Positions 43,853 to 52,659 of a DNA stretch of 64,000 nucleotides are shown in pieces. Position 1 is the stretch's first letter. Each line of letters opens with the position of its first letter. The stretch spans positions 1 through 64,000 of the forward strand of contig CAJJCP010000022.1 in the NCBI GenBank assembly GCA_905182715.1, in the 5' to 3' direction. The notes below the pieces were generated by a model that was given only the letters and a program-made list of their open reading frames with translations, had not been told where the DNA came from and searched no databases. A program made the position numbers and the translations under genes. The DNA comes from an uncultured Candidatus Poseidoniales archaeon (GTDB taxonomy: Archaea > Thermoplasmatota > Poseidoniia > Poseidoniales > Poseidoniaceae).

Positions 43853-45046
43853 ATGGCAATTCGTGATGATTTCCCGATCCTCAAGCGCGAGGTTAACGGT
43901 TTCCCGTTGATTTACCTTGACAATGCTGCAACCACTCAAAAACCACAAGTCGTTTTGGATGCAATGAACGATTACTACACCTCTTCAAACGCCAATGTTC
44001 ACCGAGCAGTTCACACACTTGCAGGTGAAGCAACCGAAGGGTATGAATCATGCAGAACCAAGCTGAAGGATTGGTTTAACGCAGAACGAGCAGTTCTCAC
44101 CAGTGGAACAACAGAAGCCATTAATCTGGTCGCTCACGCATGGGGTCGAGCAAATCTTTCCGAAGGTGATGTCATTGTCTTGACCGAGATGGAACACCAT
44201 TCAGATATTGTTCCTTGGCAAATGCTCGCTGAGGAGCGAAAGATCGAGTTGCGATATGTCCCCGTCATGGAGAACTTCACGCTCGATATGGATGCATATG
44301 CAGCATCTTTAGATGGTGCAAAACTTGTCTGTGTCGTTCATACTTCCAATGTTTTAGGCGTGCGTAACCCAATGGAAGAAATCATTGAACTTGCCCATGC
44401 AAAAGGTGCCTTGGTCCTGGTAGATGCAGCTCAAGGAGTTCCTCACGAACGAATTGATTTTCAAGAATTTGGTGCTGACTTTATGGCATTCTCTGCTCAC
44501 AAAATGTGCGGGCCGACAGGTATTGGCGCACTTCTGATAGAACCAGATGTGTTTGAGACCATGCAACCATTCATGGGTGGTGGTGACATGATTGAAACCG
44601 TCACAATCACGGGCTCAACGTATCAAACGGATGAGCATAAATTCGAAGCAGGAACTCCTCGAATCGCTGAAGCGGTTGGTTGGTGTGCGGCATTGGATTG
44701 GATGTCAAAACTCGATTTAGAAAAAGAACATCAACGCTTGATTGGTATCGGTCGCTGGGTCGCAGCAGAATTACGAACTCTCGGTATGGCGGTCTATGGT
44801 CGTCATGAGAAACAGGACAGTGCCGTTGTTTCCTTTAATCATCCAACAATTCACAGTGAAGACTTGGCTCATTTGTTCGATGCACGAGGCTTTGCAGTTC
44901 GAACTGGTCACCATTGCGCACAACCTTTGCTTAACCGACTCGGTGTGAGTGGCACAGTTCGAGCATCCTTCTATCTGTACAATACGATGGAGGAAGCAGA
45001 ACTCTTTGTCCAACAACTGAAAGAAATAACGGAGAGATTTGGATGA
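43853..45046 (+). CDS. sufS: Cysteine desulfurase SufS
   Basis: A PLP enzyme that takes sulfur from cysteine for cluster assembly. It shows YLDNAATTQKP at residues 21-31, the EHHSDIVPW block with the His stacking on PLP, LVLVDAAQGVPH, the Schiff-base Lys K217 in FSAHKMCGPTG, and the RTGHHCAQPLL motif whose Cys (about residue 358) carries the persulfide. The 397-residue length matches SufS/CsdA. The sufE gene overlaps by four bases. Bacterial-type SufS in an archaeon suggests gain of the whole SUF set from bacteria; this is inference. Confidence 0.96.
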   Translation: MAIRDDFPILKREVNGFPLIYLDNAATTQKPQVVLDAMNDYYTSSNANVHRAVHTLAGEATEGYESCRTKLKDWFNAERAVLTSGTTEAINLVAHAWGRANLSEGDVIVLTEMEHHSDIVPWQMLAEERKIELRYVPVMENFTLDMDAYAASLDGAKLVCVVHTSNVLGVRNPMEEIIELAHAKGALVLVDAAQGVPHERIDFQEFGADFMAFSAHKMCGPTGIGALLIEPDVFETMQPFMGGGDMIETVTITGSTYQTDEHKFEAGTPRIAEAVGWCAALDWMSKLDLEKEHQRLIGIGRWVAAELRTLGMAVYGRHEKQDSAVVSFNHPTIHSEDLAHLFDARGFAVRTGHHCAQPLLNRLGVSGTVRASFYLYNTMEEAELFVQQLKEITERFG

Positions 45047-45453
45047 CCTATCCTGAAGAACTCTCTGAATTAATTGAAGAGTTTAAAGAAATTGAGGATA
45101 AAATGGAACGCCTTGAAATGGTGTTTGATATGGCCGACGAAGTGATTCCTTATCCGCTCGATCAATGGAATGATGATTCGAGAGTTTTGGGCTGTCAATC
45201 AGAAGCACATGTATTTGTGGACTTAGATGACGGCAAAGTTCTCTTGCTCGCCGGTGCTGATGCAAAATTGGTTCAAGGTCTCATGGGAATCTTGAGCATT
45301 GCCATCAACGGAACAGCCCCGGCTCAGGCTTTACTTCTCTCTCCAGACTTTGTCGAAGAAATGGGGATTCTCAACACACTTTCACCCAGTCGCTCAAACG
45401 GATTTAGAAACATGTTCGACAAAGTGATGAAAGATATTCGAGGACTTGAATGA
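45043..45453 (+). CDS. sufE: Sulfur acceptor protein SufE
   Basis: SufE accepts persulfide sulfur from SufS and hands it to SufB. The 136-residue protein has the acceptor cysteine C51 in VLGCQSEAHVFV, the usual SufE place, and the C-terminal TLSPSRSNGFRNM stretch. Overlap of four bases with sufS supports partnership. SufU is excluded because the zinc ligands of that family are absent. Confidence 0.93.
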   Translation: MTYPEELSELIEEFKEIEDKMERLEMVFDMADEVIPYPLDQWNDDSRVLGCQSEAHVFVDLDDGKVLLLAGADAKLVQGLMGILSIAINGTAPAQALLLSPDFVEEMGILNTLSPSRSNGFRNMFDKVMKDIRGLE

Positions 45454-45462
45454 GGTTTTATT

Positions 45463-45780
45463 ATGGTTGAAAAGCAAGATGTTATGACGCAGTTAGATGA
45501 AGTTGAGGACCCTGAATTGGAATTATCCATCGTCGAATTAGGACTTGTTTACGATGTTCGCTTCGAAGAAAAGGACGACGCACTTCATGCGGAAATCGAT
45601 TTGACATTAACTTCACCTGGTTGCCCAGCAGCACCCGAAATCATGGCAGCAGCTCATCGAGCAGCATTACAAACTGAAGGACTCGAAAGCGTTCACATCA
45701 ATCTTGTCTGGACACCTCGATGGGATCCAAAAATCCATGCGACTGAAGATGCCCGTATGGACATGGGTATTTGGGATTGA
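45463..45780 (+). CDS. MIP18/DUF59-family protein (SufT-like)
   Basis: A 105-residue protein with the MIP18 fold: DEVEDPELELSIVELGLVYDV, the SPGCPAAPEIMAAA motif with the conserved Cys, and VWTPRWDPKI. The family (SufT, PaaD, CIA2) helps mature iron-sulfur proteins. It follows sufE by nine bases and ends the operon. The exact step, probably late delivery of clusters, is inferred from relatives. Confidence 0.92.
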   Translation: MVEKQDVMTQLDEVEDPELELSIVELGLVYDVRFEEKDDALHAEIDLTLTSPGCPAAPEIMAAAHRAALQTEGLESVHINLVWTPRWDPKIHATEDARMDMGIWD

Positions 45781-45781
45781 A

Positions 45782-46897
45782 TCAGCGACGAACGACAATC
45801 GTGATTAAATCGCCATCTTGGAGAAGATGGTCGAGACCGACACGCTGCCAGTCGAATTTCGCACTTGGACCCTTCACTCGGGCATACCGGAACTTGCGAA
45901 CAAAATCTCTGTGCAACTTGTTACAGATGTGTTGGACCGTTGTATCGTCTTTGACGATAAGTGGCTCTTCCATGTCTGCATCTTGACCTTGAGGTTTGAG
46001 AAAAACTCGCATGAATCCAAGATTGTCATAAATGAAATCTTTCAATTCATCGAGACCAATATCCTTGAATGCCGAGATTCGCATGACTGGCCAATCAGCC
46101 GGTAAGGACTTTCGTGAGCGAACTAAATCTTCCTCGGTTGCAATGTCGATTTTATTGATTGCAATAACTGCTTTTTCATAAATACGGTTCTCGGCTAAAC
46201 AGTCGACGATTTGTTCTGCAGTCGTGTTATTACGCAAGGTCACAATGGCTGATGTGTATCCAAAAGAACGAATGATTTCACTCATTTCTTCATCGGTGAG
46301 GAAGGTTTGCTCAACGGTTGTGCGAACGTCGATTCCACCTCGTTCTGTGCGCTTGATGAAGACGGGAGGTTTGGTTTCATTGAGTCGAAGACCTGCATTG
46401 TGTAATTCACGATGTAAGACATTGAAGTGGGCATCTTGGAAGGGGTCAACGATGTACAAGACCATGTCTGCACTTCGAATTACATTGAGAATTTCCCGTC
46501 CACGACCCTTTCCTTCCGCTGCACCTTTAATCAGACCGGGTAAATCCAGAATCTGAATTTTCGCACCTCGGTGTTCCATGACACCCGGAATACATGTCAG
46601 TGTAGTAAAGGCATAACCTGCTACCTCTGAGTGAGCATCGGTTACTTTTGAGATTAATGTGGACTTTCCTACCGAAGGGAAACCAACCAGTGCTACGGTT
46701 GCATCACCTGACTTTTTGACTTCAAACCCTTTACCGCCACCACTTGCTTTCGAGTGAGCATGCGCTCTTTCTTCCTTGATTTTTAATTGTGCAATTTTGG
46801 CTTTGAGTTTGCCAATGTGCGCGTTTGTGGCCTTGTTCTTTTGGGTCTTATCAATCTCGACGCGGATCAAATCGATCTGCTCCTTAATTGTCGCCAT
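45782..46897 (-). CDS. Drg/Rbg-type developmentally regulated GTPase with TGS domain
   Basis: An OBG-superfamily GTPase. From the ATG at 46895-46897 it is 371 residues: a helical N-terminus with a KIAQLKIKEERAH coiled stretch, G1 GFPSVGKST at 72-80, G3 DLPGLIKGA, G4 NKID near the later third, and a C-terminal TGS domain (about 295-371) with TVQHICNKLHRDF. Drg proteins bind ribosomes or RNA and occur in archaea and eukaryotes. The open frame upstream to 46939 adds 14 residues with no family match. The 3' end is one base from the sufT-like gene (convergent). Confidence 0.93.
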   Translation of the reverse strand: MATIKEQIDLIRVEIDKTQKNKATNAHIGKLKAKIAQLKIKEERAHAHSKASGGGKGFEVKKSGDATVALVGFPSVGKSTLISKVTDAHSEVAGYAFTTLTCIPGVMEHRGAKIQILDLPGLIKGAAEGKGRGREILNVIRSADMVLYIVDPFQDAHFNVLHRELHNAGLRLNETKPPVFIKRTERGGIDVRTTVEQTFLTDEEMSEIIRSFGYTSAIVTLRNNTTAEQIVDCLAENRIYEKAVIAINKIDIATEEDLVRSRKSLPADWPVMRISAFKDIGLDELKDFIYDNLGFMRVFLKPQGQDADMEEPLIVKDDTTVQHICNKLHRDFVRKFRYARVKGPSAKFDWQRVGLDHLLQDGDLITIVVRR

Positions 46898-46957
46898 AAC
46901 AAAGCCTCCATGTGACTCGGGCCAACCGTTCTTCTTCAATGCTCTTCTCTTGAATCA

Positions 46958-47713
46958 GTGGATTCACTGCTTTCATTTCTTCAGCACGATGCCGATGACA
47001 TCAAACCACACCACCTTTTGGATTCAATTATGGGCATAGAATTGGTTCTCTTGCTTGTCGATACGCCAAGTTTGGAGATGCTTCTCGAACGCTCTTGGAC
47101 TGAACTCTATCAAGGAATGGAAAAGGGCCAATTTCGCGACCAAAGACCTCCTTTTGATGGACGATTAAAGCGTACCTTTGATATCGATTGTGAAGCAGAA
47201 ATCCTCGATTGGATGGATTCAGTTGAGCACGAGAGTTCGGGTACGGTTTTAGAGGTCTTACGGACAATAAACGATGGTCCACAAGGTTTGCTTCATCTCA
47301 TGCAATGGGCTAGCCCCGGTGCTTGGGAAGTTTGGGAAGGCCGTGCTTTCCTCTACCTCGATGTGGCATTGGAACGAACCATTGCAGACAGTGAAGACTT
47401 GTATTCTGAATCCACCTGGCATGAACTCACAAACCGACTCAAAGGTATTCCAGAGGAGGAATTCGCAGAACTCGTCTGTTTAGATTGGATGAGTCGTCGA
47501 AAAGAACTCGGTGAAACACTTGATGAAACTGAGGATGCGAAAATTGTTCCAACCTATGAGGCGCATGACCGAGCGACCCGTGCCTTGGTCTACACGATTA
47601 CGCTTTGCGAAACTTCCCCGACACTTGTCGGGGTCTTGGGAAGAGAACATCTCAAGGCAGCCCAATGGGGACATGGCCAGTGGAATCTTAGGCAGTACCT
47701 TCTCGATGAGTAG
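46958..47713 (+). CDS. Soluble acidic protein of unknown function
   Basis: A 251-residue protein, helical and acidic, with many Trp residues (DWMDSVEHESSGT, LMQWASPGAWEVWEGRAF, QWGHGQWNLRQYLL). No family is recognised and no cofactor motif is seen. The ATG at 47030 (MGIELVLLLVDTPS) is a possible internal start that removes a plain N-terminus. It is 33 bases upstream of grpE on the same strand, so they may be cotranscribed. Confidence 0.65.
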   Translation: MDSLLSFLQHDADDIKPHHLLDSIMGIELVLLLVDTPSLEMLLERSWTELYQGMEKGQFRDQRPPFDGRLKRTFDIDCEAEILDWMDSVEHESSGTVLEVLRTINDGPQGLLHLMQWASPGAWEVWEGRAFLYLDVALERTIADSEDLYSESTWHELTNRLKGIPEEEFAELVCLDWMSRRKELGETLDETEDAKIVPTYEAHDRATRALVYTITLCETSPTLVGVLGREHLKAAQWGHGQWNLRQYLLDE

Positions 47714-47746
47714 AGGGGTTCAAAGACCACTTCCGTAACGCCTTAC

Positions 47747-48328
47747 ATGATGAGTGACGAATTGCCTTCGGAAGAACCTGAAGAAAACATCATCGAAAAC
47801 GATGATTCAATCCCAATTATCGAAGAAGGAACCGATACAATCGACTTGGCGGATTCCATTGAAGTGGAAGTCCTCGACCCGTTGGAAGAAGCTCTTGCTC
47901 GTGCTGAAAAAGCAGAGAAAGAGATTGCGTACAAAGATGCTGAAATTCAGAATGTACGAAAGCGACTTATGGCCGAAAAAGCAGACCTTGTCCAGTACAG
48001 TGGAATGGGACTTGCACGACGCATGCTGACTGTATTAGGTGATGTTGACCGTGCACTCAACAACCTCGACAAAGACGACTCTTCGGCAGTGGCCCAAGGT
48101 CTCCGACTCTTGAGAAACAAGATGTGGCATGAACTGTCTGCAGATGGAGTTACTCCTATTGAAGCGAAAGATCAACCGTTCGATCCGGCAAAGATGGAGG
48201 CAATCACAACAATTCCTGCTTCTGATACCTTTGCTGCAGGTTGTGTCGTCGATGTTCTTGAAGCAGGTTACATGTACAAACAACGAATTCTTTTGGCTGC
48301 ACGTGTTGTTGTGGCATCGGATGAATGA
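47747..48328 (+). CDS. grpE: Nucleotide exchange factor GrpE
   Basis: GrpE releases ADP from the Hsp70 chaperone DnaK. The 193-residue protein has an acidic disordered N-terminus, a long coiled-coil helix (about 45-100, LEEALARAEKAEKE), and the beta-wing domain that ends with GYMYKQRILLAARVVV, the family signature. dnaK and dnaJ are not in the window. Bacterial-type DnaK machinery is found in Poseidoniales and other mesophilic Euryarchaeota, so the presence is as expected. Confidence 0.93.
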   Translation: MMSDELPSEEPEENIIENDDSIPIIEEGTDTIDLADSIEVEVLDPLEEALARAEKAEKEIAYKDAEIQNVRKRLMAEKADLVQYSGMGLARRMLTVLGDVDRALNNLDKDDSSAVAQGLRLLRNKMWHELSADGVTPIEAKDQPFDPAKMEAITTIPASDTFAAGCVVDVLEAGYMYKQRILLAARVVVASDE

Positions 48329-48365
48329 GGCAAAGTTTCTTGTGTGTCGGGCCTCTCAAGTAAAC

Positions 48366-48614
48366 ATGGTCAAAAAACTCGCAGGTAAAGCAGCCGAAGC
48401 CGCAGGTACTGCTGCAAAAAAAGCATCAAAGGCTGCCGCACAATCCGTCAAGCGTCAAGTGATTGATGAAGTTACACAACCACTCAAGAATGCGGCTAAA
48501 GATAAATTATCCTCGATGACAACCGGAATCAAAGCTAAAGCGGAAGCAAAGGTCCAAAGTGTAGTTAAAGAGCAGATGAAGAAAGAAGTAAAAAAGAAGT
48601 TCTTCAAAAAATAA
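48366..48614 (+). CDS. Lys/Ala-rich small amphipathic protein
   Basis: An 82-residue protein starting at the ATG 48366, about 37 bases after grpE. Lys and Ala make up more than half of the residues, in runs such as KKASKAAAQSVKRQ and AKAEAKVQSVVKEQMKKEVKKK. The helical periodicity suggests one long amphipathic or coiled-coil rod with a strong positive charge; the low-complexity composition resembles H1-type DNA-compacting or apolipoprotein-like proteins. A longer frame upstream (from 48129) is antisense-free but overlaps grpE and is rejected. Function unknown. Confidence 0.7.
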   Translation: MVKKLAGKAAEAAGTAAKKASKAAAQSVKRQVIDEVTQPLKNAAKDKLSSMTTGIKAKAEAKVQSVVKEQMKKEVKKKFFKK

Positions 48615-49166
48615 TTATCCAGCATGGACTCCAGTTTCAAAAGTCGAAAGCCGGAACAATCCATCCGTTTCAATCAACCATTCGATTACCGATGTTGGAA
48701 TACTGGCCTTGAGCACTTCTCGCACCGCCTCATCATCGTACACTGTTGAGAGCATTTTTGCTGTCTGACGCACACGCCATCCTTCAAATTGGTCACGTTG
48801 ATTCATTTCGGGATTCCGCACTTCATATCCTGCCTCACGGTACAAGTGCGATGTTGCCTCATCGGTCGTAACGAGTATTCCTTGCCCGTGAATCTTTTCA
48901 GCATGAGCAACCCAATTTGGTGGGTCGTTAATGTCTTCAATCGCTACAATTTCAATATCCATATCGGCCTGAGCAGCCCAAGCCTGAATCATGGCTTGTC
49001 GCTCTTCCGCTGTCCACGGATTATCCGGCTCCCAACCAGCCTGTTTTGAACCGATAGCCACGACAAGTTGGTCTCCGTCTTCAACATGCTCGAAGGCAGA
49101 CCTTACCAAATGTTCATGGCCCATGTGAAAGGGTTGAAAACGCCCTAACACGATGTATCTCGCCAT
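48615..49166 (-). CDS. nadM: Nicotinamide-nucleotide adenylyltransferase (archaeal type)
   Basis: NadM makes NAD+ from NMN and ATP. The nucleotidyltransferase motif GRFQPFHMGH is at residues 8-17, the NPWTAEERQAMI stretch corresponds to the NMN-site ENPFTxxER motif, and the last third has FEGWRVRQTAKML, a variant of the usual ISGTxVR ATP motif. The 183-residue length is normal. The stop is directly beside the end of the Lys/Ala-rich gene on the other strand. Confidence 0.92.
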   Translation of the reverse strand: MARYIVLGRFQPFHMGHEHLVRSAFEHVEDGDQLVVAIGSKQAGWEPDNPWTAEERQAMIQAWAAQADMDIEIVAIEDINDPPNWVAHAEKIHGQGILVTTDEATSHLYREAGYEVRNPEMNQRDQFEGWRVRQTAKMLSTVYDDEAVREVLKASIPTSVIEWLIETDGLFRLSTFETGVHAG

Positions 49167-49175
49167 AATGTAGCC

Positions 49176-50396
49176 TCATGCAAAATACGATTCAACATCC
49201 ACTTCGGGAAGTTCCATTCCGGATTGCGTGAAGCACTCAATCATACGCTTACATCCTTCGATCATTTCGCCGATTGGTGTTTCTCCCATTGAACCTACTC
49301 GGAACATTTTCCCTTTGAGGTGGTCTTGTGCCCCAATAACTTGTGTGTTGAACTCTTCTTTAAGACGAGCCCTCCATGTATCATTGATGCCTTCAGGATA
49401 AAGTATTGAAGTGACTGTGCTGCTTCGTTGTTCCGCATCTGCAAGCAATTCAAATCCAAGGTCTAAGAAGAGATTTCGAACTCCATTCGCCATCTTTTCA
49501 CAGCGGTCCCAACGCACCTTGTTGGACTCATTCTTGAGCACATCCAAAGCAGCTCCCCAGCCCATGGCGAGGTTAATTGCGGGTGTCCAAGGTGTTTGGT
49601 CATCTCCACCTTTTTTCAGAGCAGATACCAAATCGAGGTAGTAGTTTGGATTTGAATCCCCTTGGTCTCGAATCGCATGCACGCGTTCAATGAATTTCGA
49701 ATTCATGGCAATTGCAGCGATACCCGATGGCCCAGCAGTGCACTTCTGCGCTCCAACAACCACTGCTTCAGCATTCCATTCAGTTGGGTGTACTGGCATA
49801 CCCCCAACCGAAGTGATGCCGTCGAGAATAAACGAAGTATTGTGCCGTGCACACATCTCAGCAATTGCAGCAGCATCTTGGGCAATTCCAGTACTGGTTT
49901 CATTGTGACAAATCAAAAGAGATTCATAGCACCCACGTTCCAATTGCCGTTCCAGTTCATACAAATCAAAGGCACGACCCCAGTCATATTTGAGGTGTTT
50001 AACGTTGCAAAAGCGTTGGCACATCTCTGCAACTCTTTCCCCAAATTTGCCATTGGTTGGAACCAAGACTAAATCATTTGAACGAAATCGATTTGCTATG
50101 ACCATTTCCATGGCTGCAGTTCCACTTCCCGATACAACGACAACTTTGTAATCATCATCTCCCGACCACGACTGAACTCCACGAACTGGTTCGGAAGGTG
50201 CCAAATTGAAGGCATTTCGTAACCCTGAGTTGAGATGAGCCATGACGTCTCGGAATTCCGGTCCGCGGGCAGTCATCACTGGGTTGGCCAGTGCATTGAG
50301 ACATGGTTGTCCCATGCGTACGGGGCCTGGGACGAGGAAACAGTCTTGACTGAGGTCCATGAGTTGTTGCAATACATGGAGGTTCTTCAAGTCCAT
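49176..50396 (-). CDS. PLP-dependent aminotransferase class V (serine/alanine-glyoxylate type)
   Basis: A 406-residue enzyme from the ATG at 50394-50396 (twelve residues shorter than the open frame). It has FLVPGPVRM (N-terminal signature), VVSGSGTAAMEMVI, NGKFGERVAEM, FILDGITSVGGMP (Asp for the PLP nitrogen), and VVGAQKCTAGPSGIA with the Schiff-base Lys, which match serine-pyruvate/alanine-glyoxylate aminotransferase. The exact amino donor is not certain. It overlaps nothing and is divergent from pdxT. nadM follows on the same strand after nine bases. Confidence 0.9.
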   Translation of the reverse strand: MDLKNLHVLQQLMDLSQDCFLVPGPVRMGQPCLNALANPVMTARGPEFRDVMAHLNSGLRNAFNLAPSEPVRGVQSWSGDDDYKVVVVSGSGTAAMEMVIANRFRSNDLVLVPTNGKFGERVAEMCQRFCNVKHLKYDWGRAFDLYELERQLERGCYESLLICHNETSTGIAQDAAAIAEMCARHNTSFILDGITSVGGMPVHPTEWNAEAVVVGAQKCTAGPSGIAAIAMNSKFIERVHAIRDQGDSNPNYYLDLVSALKKGGDDQTPWTPAINLAMGWGAALDVLKNESNKVRWDRCEKMANGVRNLFLDLGFELLADAEQRSSTVTSILYPEGINDTWRARLKEEFNTQVIGAQDHLKGKMFRVGSMGETPIGEMIEGCKRMIECFTQSGMELPEVDVESYFA

Positions 50397-50476
50397 GGAT
50401 AGAACACCTCGTTCAATGCTCTCCACCCTCACTTCTCCGTCGTCGAACTCTTAGGGAAGTGCTTCCACCCTCCTCC

Positions 50477-51163
50477 ATGGTGCGTGTTGGACTCGCAATG
50501 TTACAGGGCGCTCGCCATGAGCATGCAGAGGCGCTGCGCGCAGCATCATCACAACTTCATCAAGAGATTGAAATTGTTGAATTACGAAGGGCCGTGGAAG
50601 TCAATGAACACCTCGATTGTCTGATCCTTCCTGGTGGTGAATCAACTGCGATGCGGAAGGCCAGTCAAAGTGAGTCGCTCCTTTCTGCTTTGTATTCATG
50701 GATGGAGCAATATCCACAACGACCTGTTCTTGGTACCTGTGCCGGAGCAATTCTTCTGGCCAATCCTGGTGAAGCACAATCTCCATTTCTTCGTGCTGGC
50801 ATCTCACGAAATGCTTGGGGACGGCAACGAGATTCCTTTGAAGCAGAAGTCGAAGTTTCTCTTGATACTCCGTCTGGAGGTCGAATCTCTACAAAGATCG
50901 CCACACGTGATCAGTTCAACCACCAACCACTTCCAGTCGGTGATACTGCTTCTCTCAATACCAACTCTACATTCCACGGCGTCTTTATTCGGGCTCCCCG
51001 GTTTGAGCAAACAAGTGTCGAATGTATACCCGTGGCCACTTTAGGAGAAGAGATTGTAGGTGTTCTTGACGGGTCGCGATTGGCATTGACTTTTCACCCT
51101 GAACTCACCGGCGATTACCGTTTTCACCGGTGGCTCATTCATCAGGCAAATGTGACCCAATAA
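50477..51163 (+). CDS. pdxT: PLP synthase glutaminase subunit PdxT
   Basis: PdxT supplies ammonia from glutamine to PdxS for direct formation of pyridoxal 5'-phosphate. From the ATG at 50477 it has 229 residues: LPGGEST at 52-57, the nucleophile C88 in VLGTCAGAIL, RNAWGRQRDSFE, which contacts PdxS, and the His/Glu pair in TFHPEL. pdxS is not in the window. The radical SAM gene follows 56 bases later in the same direction. Several PLP enzymes lie in the window, one (class V aminotransferase) divergent from this gene. Confidence 0.94.
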   Translation: MVRVGLAMLQGARHEHAEALRAASSQLHQEIEIVELRRAVEVNEHLDCLILPGGESTAMRKASQSESLLSALYSWMEQYPQRPVLGTCAGAILLANPGEAQSPFLRAGISRNAWGRQRDSFEAEVEVSLDTPSGGRISTKIATRDQFNHQPLPVGDTASLNTNSTFHGVFIRAPRFEQTSVECIPVATLGEEIVGVLDGSRLALTFHPELTGDYRFHRWLIHQANVTQ

Positions 51164-51219
51164 GGATGGGGCCATGCGAGAGGTTGAAACCCCAAAGGCG
51201 ACAGGAGTGTTTGAGTTCA

Positions 51220-52305
51220 ATGACTTTGTCTTTGCCAATGGCGACCGAAATCCTCCCCGCAGAAGACGGTGAGGCTGAAGGATGCATTCAGTGTCAACGA
51301 GGTAGTAAACTGGTTTTGTTTGTCACAGGTAAATGCCATTGGGGCTGCGATTATTGCCCTCTCTCGGACAATCGACGAGAATCACCCGACATGTTTGCAA
51401 ACGAACGACGATGCTCTTCTTGGGCTGATGTGATTGAAGAAGGCCATGCTATGCGTGCCACAGGTACTGGAATTACCGGTGGAGACCCAATGCTTGACAT
51501 GGAGAAGTCACTGGAAGCCGTTCACCAACTAAAAGCTGCTTTTGGAAAAGAGCATCATATTCATCTCTACACTTCCATACCTTTCCAAGTCGACCGTGCA
51601 GCCGATTTTGGAGCAGCAGGATTAGACGAGATTCGTTTCCACCTTCTGGATGGAACATTGACCAAATACCTCCCCATCATACAGGCCTGTGCCGATGCAG
51701 GAATCCATGTAGGGATTGAGTTGCCGTGTGAACCAGACAAAGAGGAACAACTGTTTGCCTTGCTCGATGTCTTACATGACTCTCCAGTGGAATTCCTTAA
51801 TCTCAATGAACTCGAAATTACTGTCGGCAATCAAGAAAATATGGATGTCCGTGGCTTCAATCTAAGCGGTGGAATTACAGCAGCAGCTGAAGGTTCTGCA
51901 GAATTAGCACTGCGATTGAAAGATGCAGCCCAAGACATGAACTTCCATCTGAAGTTCTGTTCATCACACTACAAGGACGCAGGACAACTTCGAGCTCGTT
52001 TCCGCCGGAGAGGCCAAGCAAATTTGCGTCCTTACGAAACATTGAGTGATGACGATACGATTCTGTTTGGCTCCATACCTACAACACTTGAGGATGCATC
52101 TGAAGACGTCGCTGAATTAAAGGAAGAACTTGGAGTTGCAGAAGGATGGATTCGATATGATGCCGAACATCAGCGCATTGAATTGCCCCTTTCGTTAGCC
52201 GAGGAATTAGCGGAAGTCCTCAATGTACCAGTTCATCTCATCGAAGTTCACCCGACCCATGACCGACTTGAAGTTGGTATGGTTCATCTCAACGCTCACC
52301 GTTAA
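51220..52305 (+). CDS. Radical SAM protein
   Basis: A 361-residue protein from the ATG at 51220. The [4Fe-4S] motif is GKCHWGCDYCPLS with C39, C43 and C46, and a GTGITGGDPMLD stretch near residue 85 is the SAM-binding GGE-like site. A further CxxC pair (C22 and C25) stands before it. Its TIM-barrel partners follow (IHLYTSIPFQVD, IHVGIELPCEPD). The layout is like pyruvate-formate-lyase activase or related small activating enzymes; a specific substrate cannot be named. The start is uncertain because the frame is open up to 51130, overlapping pdxT. Confidence 0.85.
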   Translation: MTLSLPMATEILPAEDGEAEGCIQCQRGSKLVLFVTGKCHWGCDYCPLSDNRRESPDMFANERRCSSWADVIEEGHAMRATGTGITGGDPMLDMEKSLEAVHQLKAAFGKEHHIHLYTSIPFQVDRAADFGAAGLDEIRFHLLDGTLTKYLPIIQACADAGIHVGIELPCEPDKEEQLFALLDVLHDSPVEFLNLNELEITVGNQENMDVRGFNLSGGITAAAEGSAELALRLKDAAQDMNFHLKFCSSHYKDAGQLRARFRRRGQANLRPYETLSDDDTILFGSIPTTLEDASEDVAELKEELGVAEGWIRYDAEHQRIELPLSLAEELAEVLNVPVHLIEVHPTHDRLEVGMVHLNAHR

Positions 52306-52361
52306 CGTAGATGTTCGACGGGGAGTCTTATATCACCCCGGCTTTACGACGGTTTACCTTA

Positions 52362-52434
52362 GGGCTCGTGGTCTAGGGGTTATGATGTCGCCTTCACATG
52401 GCGAAGATCGAGAGTTCAAATCTCTCCGAGCCCA
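52362..52434 (+). tRNA. tRNA-Val (anticodon CAC)
   Basis: The acceptor stem GGGCTCG pairs perfectly with CGAGCCC. The anticodon stem TCGCC/GGCGA encloses TTCACAT, giving CAC. The T-arm holds GTTCAAATC. The discriminator is A at 52434. CCA is not encoded. No intron is visible. Confidence 0.93.
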
Positions 52435-52659
52435 CTTCACTGCCGAACCCACTCTCGCATGCTGATTTTTGTTGGTTTCCAATCCCTGTAGTCTCAATGG
52501 CAAAACTTCGTCATGTTCATTGCAACACTTGAATCTGAAACCATGAATACATCGTGCACTCAGTAACGAACAAACCACCATTTTGGCCTCTTGCGCCCAT
52601 GACTCCAAATCTTGTATGTCGAAACGTCCGCGCATTTACATTCCTTCTCGATTGGATAA

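Noticed and set aside
48129-48365. N-terminal extension of the Lys/Ala-rich protein
   Set aside because: Overlaps grpE in another frame; the composition changes at the ATG 48366.
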